From Prolixibacteraceae bacterium (GTDB taxonomy: Bacteria; Bacteroidota; Bacteroidia; Bacteroidales; Prolixibacteraceae), in assembly GCA_009782655.1 (NCBI GenBank), contig WRIQ01000033.1:1-9363 (forward strand): a stretch of 9,363 nucleotides of DNA. The letters run 5' to 3'. The position numbers were made by a program, and so were the translations under genes. The notes under the pieces are model-generated. The model did not search any database. It was not told where the DNA came from and worked only from the letters and a program-made list of their open reading frames with translations. Of the stretch, positions 6,327-9,363 are shown one piece after another; position 1 is the first letter of the stretch, and every line of letters begins with the position of its first letter.

Positions 6327-6758
6327 TTACTTTATTTCAATCTCTACTGCACTTTTTTCGGGTTCCTTCATCTTTTTGGGCAACACAATTTCGAGAATCC
6401 CGTTGTTGAAAGCCGCCGAAATCTTTTCAGTGTCAACCTGCTCATTCAGAATGAATTTCTTTTTGAAACCGGCCGGCACAAAATCTTTGCGCAAATAATT
6501 CACCCCTTCCATTTCCTTCACTTCTTTATCCGATTTGATGACCAAAACATCACCATGAAAACTGATTTTCACATCTTCTTTTGAAAATCCGGGAACTGCC
6601 AGTTCAATCCTGAAATCATTCTCACTTTCCATCAAATTTGCCGGAATATGCTTGCATCTTCCAGCGTGCCTGTCGTTCACAAAAAACGATTTGTAAAGGT
6701 CGTCAACCAAACTTTTGCTGACAGGATAACCTGCGTTTTGAAATCTAACTACATTCAT
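6327..6758 (-). CDS. hsp20: small heat-shock protein (Hsp20/alpha-crystallin family)
   Basis: This 143-residue protein is an ATP-independent holdase that keeps unfolding proteins soluble for later refolding by DnaK-DnaJ-GrpE. After a short N-terminal arm (1-37) comes the alpha-crystallin domain (about 38-128): FRIELAVPGFSKEDVKI (49-65), then AAFNNGILEIVLPK (115-128), the conserved A-x-x-x-n-G-x-L signature. The C-terminus carries the I-x-I dimer-packing motif as IEI (140-142). The length is normal for bacterial members. The start is fixed by an AGGAGG seven bases upstream, unusually strong for this phylum. The gene stands alone on the minus strand, with a terminator 26 bases after its stop. 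Its upstream region shares the 14-base word found before grpE, suggesting joint stress control. Confidence 0.95.
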   Translation of the reverse strand: MNVVRFQNAGYPVSKSLVDDLYKSFFVNDRHAGRCKHIPANLMESENDFRIELAVPGFSKEDVKISFHGDVLVIKSDKEVKEMEGVNYLRKDFVPAGFKKKFILNEQVDTEKISAAFNNGILEIVLPKKMKEPEKSAVEIEIK

Positions 6759-6765
6759 TTTATTT

Positions 6766-6771
6766 CCTCCT
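6766..6771 (-). promoter_or_regulatory. strong Shine-Dalgarno of hsp20
   Basis: AGGAGG on the minus strand, seven bases before ATG 6758. No other gene in the window has a site this close to consensus; the others start behind A-rich leaders, as is usual in Bacteroidota. It implies efficient initiation and fixes the start codon. Confidence 0.85.
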
Positions 6772-6882
6772 AATACTAAATTTAATTTTTTCTTTTTCTG
6801 AATATTGTTTTACAGTGTCGTTGATTACAAACCCTATTCCAACCGATAGAAAAGCGTTATTGGGAGAAAAAAATCATTTTTT

Positions 6883-6927
6883 AAGACAAATTGACACGTA
6901 TTGAGTAAAATTTAACGACATTTTGTC
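6883..6927 (-). promoter_or_regulatory. candidate stress operator upstream of hsp20
   Basis: On the minus strand, TGTCAATTTGTCTT (6896-6883) is identical to 2913-2926 before grpE. A second half-site, GACAAAATGTC (6927-6917), lies upstream and is itself a palindrome. Its CAAA core stands 29 bases before the TGTC of the right site; the corresponding distance at grpE is 28. The 3' edge of the motif is 124 bases from the hsp20 ATG, farther than at grpE, and no matching -7 box follows at promoter distance, so a regulator site is likelier than a promoter core. Confidence 0.5.
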
Positions 6928-6939
6928 CTGTTTGTTATT

Positions 6940-7032
6940 TTACCTTCTGTTTACTTCTTGTTTTGACTTTCCAAACAGCGTCGTACCGGCGGCCGGAGCC
7001 AGCGCAGATATGCAAAAAGGCGGTTTTTTCAT
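6940..7032 (-). CDS. doubtful 30-codon ORF, possible signal-peptide remnant
   Basis: ATG at 7032 opens a frame to TAA (6942-6940). It begins MKKPPF and continues ALAPAAGTTLFGKS, which resembles the start of an exported Bacteroidota protein (lysines, short Ala-rich hydrophobic part), then ends in a charged tail. It sits in a GC-rich patch that stands out from the AT-rich spacer. No ribosome binding site or promoter box is clear. It could be a truncated gene start, a leader peptide for hsp20, or chance. Confidence 0.18.
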   Translation of the reverse strand: MKKPPFCISALAPAAGTTLFGKSKQEVNRR

Positions 7033-7062
7033 TTAAAATGCCAAATGTTTACTTTTCATGAT

Positions 7063-7080
7063 TACTTTTGTGGAAAAGTA
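7063..7080 (+). promoter_or_regulatory. yicC-gmk promoter (-7 box) within a palindrome
   Basis: TACTTTTG (7063-7070) matches TAnnTTTG exactly; no clear -33 box is seen, and a near copy, TACTTTTC, lies 13 bases upstream (7050-7057). TACTTTT (7063-7069) and AAAAGTA (7074-7080) form a perfect 7-bp inverted repeat around GTGG, covering the box and the probable start of transcription (about 7075-7078). The leader before ATG 7086 would be only about 8-11 bases, nearly leaderless. Confidence 0.55.
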
Positions 7081-7085
7081 CGGAT

Positions 7086-7961
7086 ATGATAAAATCGATG
7101 ACCGGCTTCGGAAAATCCGAATTCGAAATAAACAACAAAAAAATCACCATTGAGATTAAGTCGCTGAACAGCAAGCAGACCGATATCAATGCACGCATTC
7201 CGCAGCTCTATCGCGAAAAGGAGATTGAAATCCGCCGCGATATAAGCGAGAAATTGGTGCGCGGGAAAATCGACCTGAGTATTTTTGTCGAAAATTTGGG
7301 CGAAACCGGCAACGCCATCATCAACGAAAAAGTGGTGAAGAATTATTTCGATACCATGTCGCACATCAGCGACGATTTGGAAGTACCAGTTAATGAATGT
7401 ACGCTGCAAATGGTAATGCGTTTCCCTGATACGATAAAAATACAATACGAACAGCTCGACGAAAAAGAGTGGGGAAAGTTGTACGTTGCCTTGCATACCG
7501 CACTTCGGCAGGTCGACGAATTCAGAACGCAGGAAGGCGCCGCACTGAGAACCGATTTGTTGGAAAATGTCGACAATATATTGAGATTAAAAAAAGAACT
7601 GGAACCATTTGAACAACAACGCATTGAAAATGTCAGAACGCGTTTATCCGAAGCGTTGGAAAGCTTGAAAATGAACGGTAATATTGACGCTACCCGTTTT
7701 GAACAGGAGCTGATTTTTTATCTCGAACGCCTCGATTTCAACGAAGAGAAAGTCAGGTTAGTTAACCATTGTAACTATTTCAAAAAAACGATGGATGAGC
7801 GTGAAGCCAACGGCAAAAAATTGTCGTTCATTGCGCAGGAAATAGGCCGCGAAATAAACACCCTCGGCTCTAAAGCCAACGAAAGCAACATACAACACAT
7901 TGTTGTGCATATGAAAGATTCGCTCGAGAAAATAAAAGAGCAGATTTTAAACGTTTTATGA
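7086..7961 (+). CDS. yicC: YicC/YloC family endoribonuclease
   Basis: The 291-residue product belongs to the YicC family, whose E. coli and B. subtilis members act as endoribonucleases in RNA turnover in the cytoplasm. The family start MIKSMTGFGKSE is plain, as are the YicC-type N-terminal domain (about 1-155) and the C-terminal DUF1732-type domain with RFEQELIFYLERLDFNEE (204-221), NGKKLSFIAQEIGREINTLGSK (242-263) and VVHMKDSLEKIKEQILN (273-289). An in-frame TTG at 7068 would add six residues, but it lies inside the -7 box, so ATG 7086 is chosen. Its TGA overlaps the gmk ATG in ATGA, implying translational coupling. The yicC-gmk pairing is common across many bacteria. Confidence 0.95.
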   Translation: MIKSMTGFGKSEFEINNKKITIEIKSLNSKQTDINARIPQLYREKEIEIRRDISEKLVRGKIDLSIFVENLGETGNAIINEKVVKNYFDTMSHISDDLEVPVNECTLQMVMRFPDTIKIQYEQLDEKEWGKLYVALHTALRQVDEFRTQEGAALRTDLLENVDNILRLKKELEPFEQQRIENVRTRLSEALESLKMNGNIDATRFEQELIFYLERLDFNEEKVRLVNHCNYFKKTMDEREANGKKLSFIAQEIGREINTLGSKANESNIQHIVVHMKDSLEKIKEQILNVL

Positions 7962-8533
7962 CGATGGCTGCAAACAAGGCAATTATTTTTTCGGCTCCTT
8001 CGGGTTCAGGGAAAACGACCATTGTCAAGCATCTGCTGTCGTTGCCCCTGAATCTTCGCTTTTCCATTTCGGCAACCAGCAGAGCGCCGCGCCCCGACGA
8101 AATCGACGGGAAAGATTACTACTTTGTATCAAGGGAAACATTCGAGCGTAAAATTGAAGAGAACGCCTTTGTGGAGTGGGAAGAGGTGTATCAGGGCTCA
8201 TTCTACGGCACCTACAAAAGCGAAGTGGAAAGAATCTGGGGAACGGGGAAAACCGTGATTTTCGACTTGGATGTGGTTGGCGGCGTGAATGTTAAAAATA
8301 AATTCGCGGAGCAGGCTTTAGCCGTTTTTATAATGCCGCCGTCCATCGAAGCGCTTCGGCAGCGGTTGGTTGCCCGATGCACCGAAAGCGAAGAGAAAAT
8401 AGATTCGCGTATCGCCAAAGCCGAATACGAACTCTCTTTCACCCCTGAATTTGATGTGATCCTCATCAACGACGTACTCGAAAATACATTGGCCGAAGCA
8501 GAAGAAATTGTGAAGGATTTTTTGGAGAAATAA
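7958..8533 (+). CDS. gmk: guanylate kinase
   Basis: Gmk phosphorylates GMP (and dGMP) to GDP with ATP, needed for GTP and dGTP supply. The 191-residue length is normal. Motifs in order are the P-loop SAPSGSGKTT (12-21), the GMP-binding segment SATSRAPRPDE (38-48) with Arg42 and Arg45, DYYFVS (53-58), YQGSFYGT (78-85), FDLDVVGG (102-109) of the core sheet, and SRIAKAEYEL (150-159) of the lid/C-terminal part. ATG 7958 overlaps the yicC stop by four bases; ATG 7964 is an alternative that removes two residues. In many Bacteroidota nadD follows gmk; here it does not. Confidence 0.96.
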   Translation: MTMAANKAIIFSAPSGSGKTTIVKHLLSLPLNLRFSISATSRAPRPDEIDGKDYYFVSRETFERKIEENAFVEWEEVYQGSFYGTYKSEVERIWGTGKTVIFDLDVVGGVNVKNKFAEQALAVFIMPPSIEALRQRLVARCTESEEKIDSRIAKAEYELSFTPEFDVILINDVLENTLAEAEEIVKDFLEK

Positions 8534-8597
8534 ACTTTTTCGAAAAATCCGGCATACAAAATATTATACCGTATTTAAAAATCGATAAAGAAATTAT

Positions 8598-9338
8598 ATG
8601 AAATTTATTTCGGAAATAAATCAGTATATCGGAGGAGAGGAATTTTCGCCTGCTTTGAAGATTCCGTTTTCGCCAACAAAATTTGAAGACCTGAACCGCG
8701 TTGAGAAAGTAGTATCGATAACCAGAAACAAACGGGTTATACATATTGGGTGCGCCGACCATCTGCCGCTTATCGAAGAAAAAATAAAGAAAAACAAATG
8801 GCTGCATAAACTGTTGATTGAAAATACGGAGAAATGTATCGGCGTCGATATAAATCAGGAAGCCATTAAATATATGTCTAACAATCTACATATCAGCAAT
8901 TTATATTGCATAAATATTTTGACCGACGATATCGATTTTGAAGACGATGAACCATGGGATTATGTTATTCTTGGCGAGTTGATAGAACATGTAAATAATC
9001 CTGTGGAATTTCTACAGGCAATCAGGAAAAAATTCAATGGAAAAGCGCGGCGGATTATTATCACAGCGCCCAATATTTTAAATCTGTTCAGTGCAAAATA
9101 TACGAAAAAAAATATTGAGTATATCAATACGGATCATCGATATTGGTTCACGCCCTACACTTTGGCAAAGGTTGCTCACGAAAGCGGGTTCAAAAACCAT
9201 GAATTAACTTTTGCCGAGATTGTGAAACTCTCTATGTTGCGGATGGGAATCCGATTTGTTAAATCCAAGCTGGGAATGAACAGATTCTACAAAGCAAATT
9301 GTTTTTCGACTGTGATATTGACTGCCGATTTCGATTGA
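8598..9338 (+). CDS. class I SAM-dependent methyltransferase
   Basis: This 246-residue protein shows the Rossmann-fold order of class I methyltransferases: motif I VIHIGCADH (47-55), the acidic ribose-binding end of strand 2 in CIGVDIN (Asp84), motif IV WDYVILGELIEHV (120-132), ITAPN (155-159) and HRYWFTPYTLAKVAHESGF (180-198). The last segment resembles the small-molecule or sugar methyltransferases of the Methyltransf_11/23 type that often sit in surface-glycan gene clusters. The substrate is unknown. Base composition is visibly more AT-rich than in gmk or yicC, with many AAT, ATA and TTT codons, which suggests different ancestry. It begins 64 bases after gmk, with no clear promoter or terminator between. 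ATG 8598 follows an AT-rich leader with no Shine-Dalgarno. Confidence 0.82.
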   Translation: MKFISEINQYIGGEEFSPALKIPFSPTKFEDLNRVEKVVSITRNKRVIHIGCADHLPLIEEKIKKNKWLHKLLIENTEKCIGVDINQEAIKYMSNNLHISNLYCINILTDDIDFEDDEPWDYVILGELIEHVNNPVEFLQAIRKKFNGKARRIIITAPNILNLFSAKYTKKNIEYINTDHRYWFTPYTLAKVAHESGFKNHELTFAEIVKLSMLRMGIRFVKSKLGMNRFYKANCFSTVILTADFD

Positions 9339-9363
9339 TTTAATGCGAAATCAGGAAACCGGC

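Larger units (their letters stand above)
6759..7085. other. 327-base divergent spacer between hsp20 and yicC
   Basis: It holds the hsp20 ribosome binding site (6766-6771), the shared stress motif (6883-6927), a doubtful 30-codon minus-strand ORF in a locally GC-rich patch (6940-7032), and the yicC promoter with its palindrome (7063-7080). Reading the minus strand between the motif and hsp20, I found no exact TAnnTTTG box; TAGGGTTTG (6836-6828) comes closest, with one extra base. Confidence 0.6.

Noticed and set aside
7068..7085. TTG start extending YicC by six residues
   Set aside because: The TTG is part of the -7 promoter box, and the family begins MI(R/K)SMTGFG at ATG 7086.
1..9363. Defence system, toxin-antitoxin pair, prophage, insertion sequence, CRISPR or RNA gene
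   Set aside because: Every long coding frame is accounted for by a recognisable housekeeping, chaperone or enzyme family, and no direct-repeat array, transposase or RNA fold was seen.

Overview
The window looks like chromosomal DNA from a member of the Bacteroidota, probably Bacteroidales-like. The evidence is a DUF4290 protein directly before murA (a pairing typical of that phylum), a yicC-gmk pair, very weak Shine-Dalgarno sites before most genes, and promoters of the Bacteroidota type (TTG or TTTG near -33, TAnnTTTG near -7). No finer placement is supported. No tRNA, rRNA, CRISPR array, insertion sequence or phage gene was seen.

Layout. Bases 1-119 may hold the last codons of an upstream gene. 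A good promoter at 130-159 then drives DUF4290 (205-849) and murA (919-2223, first step of peptidoglycan precursor synthesis). A short gap leads to a secreted thioredoxin-like protein (2259-2771). A 214-base gap with a perfect 12-bp inverted repeat and a promoter precedes grpE (2986-3558) and dnaJ (3571-4725), the DnaK co-chaperones; dnaK is not in the window. A 16-bp hairpin closes that operon. A 311-base spacer (4726-5036) precedes a lipoprotein of the serine beta-lactamase/PBP fold (5037-6197) whose catalytic motifs are lost. Convergent to it, on the minus strand, is a small heat-shock protein (6327-6758) with its own hairpin-plus-U-tract terminator. A 327-base divergent spacer (6759-7085) separates it from yicC (7086-7961) and gmk (7958-8533), which overlap by four bases. 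A more AT-rich SAM-dependent methyltransferase gene (8598-9338) ends the window.

How the genes fit together. Most are core housekeeping: cell-wall precursor synthesis, extracytoplasmic thiol chemistry, chaperones, RNA processing and GMP phosphorylation. Two stress-related units, grpE-dnaJ and hsp20, sit about 4 kb apart on opposite strands. They share an exact 14-base word, TGTCAATTTGTCTT, in the same orientation relative to the gene, with a second half-site at nearly the same distance upstream. This is the best candidate here for something undescribed: a heat-shock control element that is not CIRCE. The other points of note are a natural Cys-to-Asp change in the MurA active site, a beta-lactamase-fold lipoprotein lacking its catalytic residues, and palindromes overlapping the -7 boxes of two housekeeping promoters. 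I found no convincing defence system or other multigene novelty.
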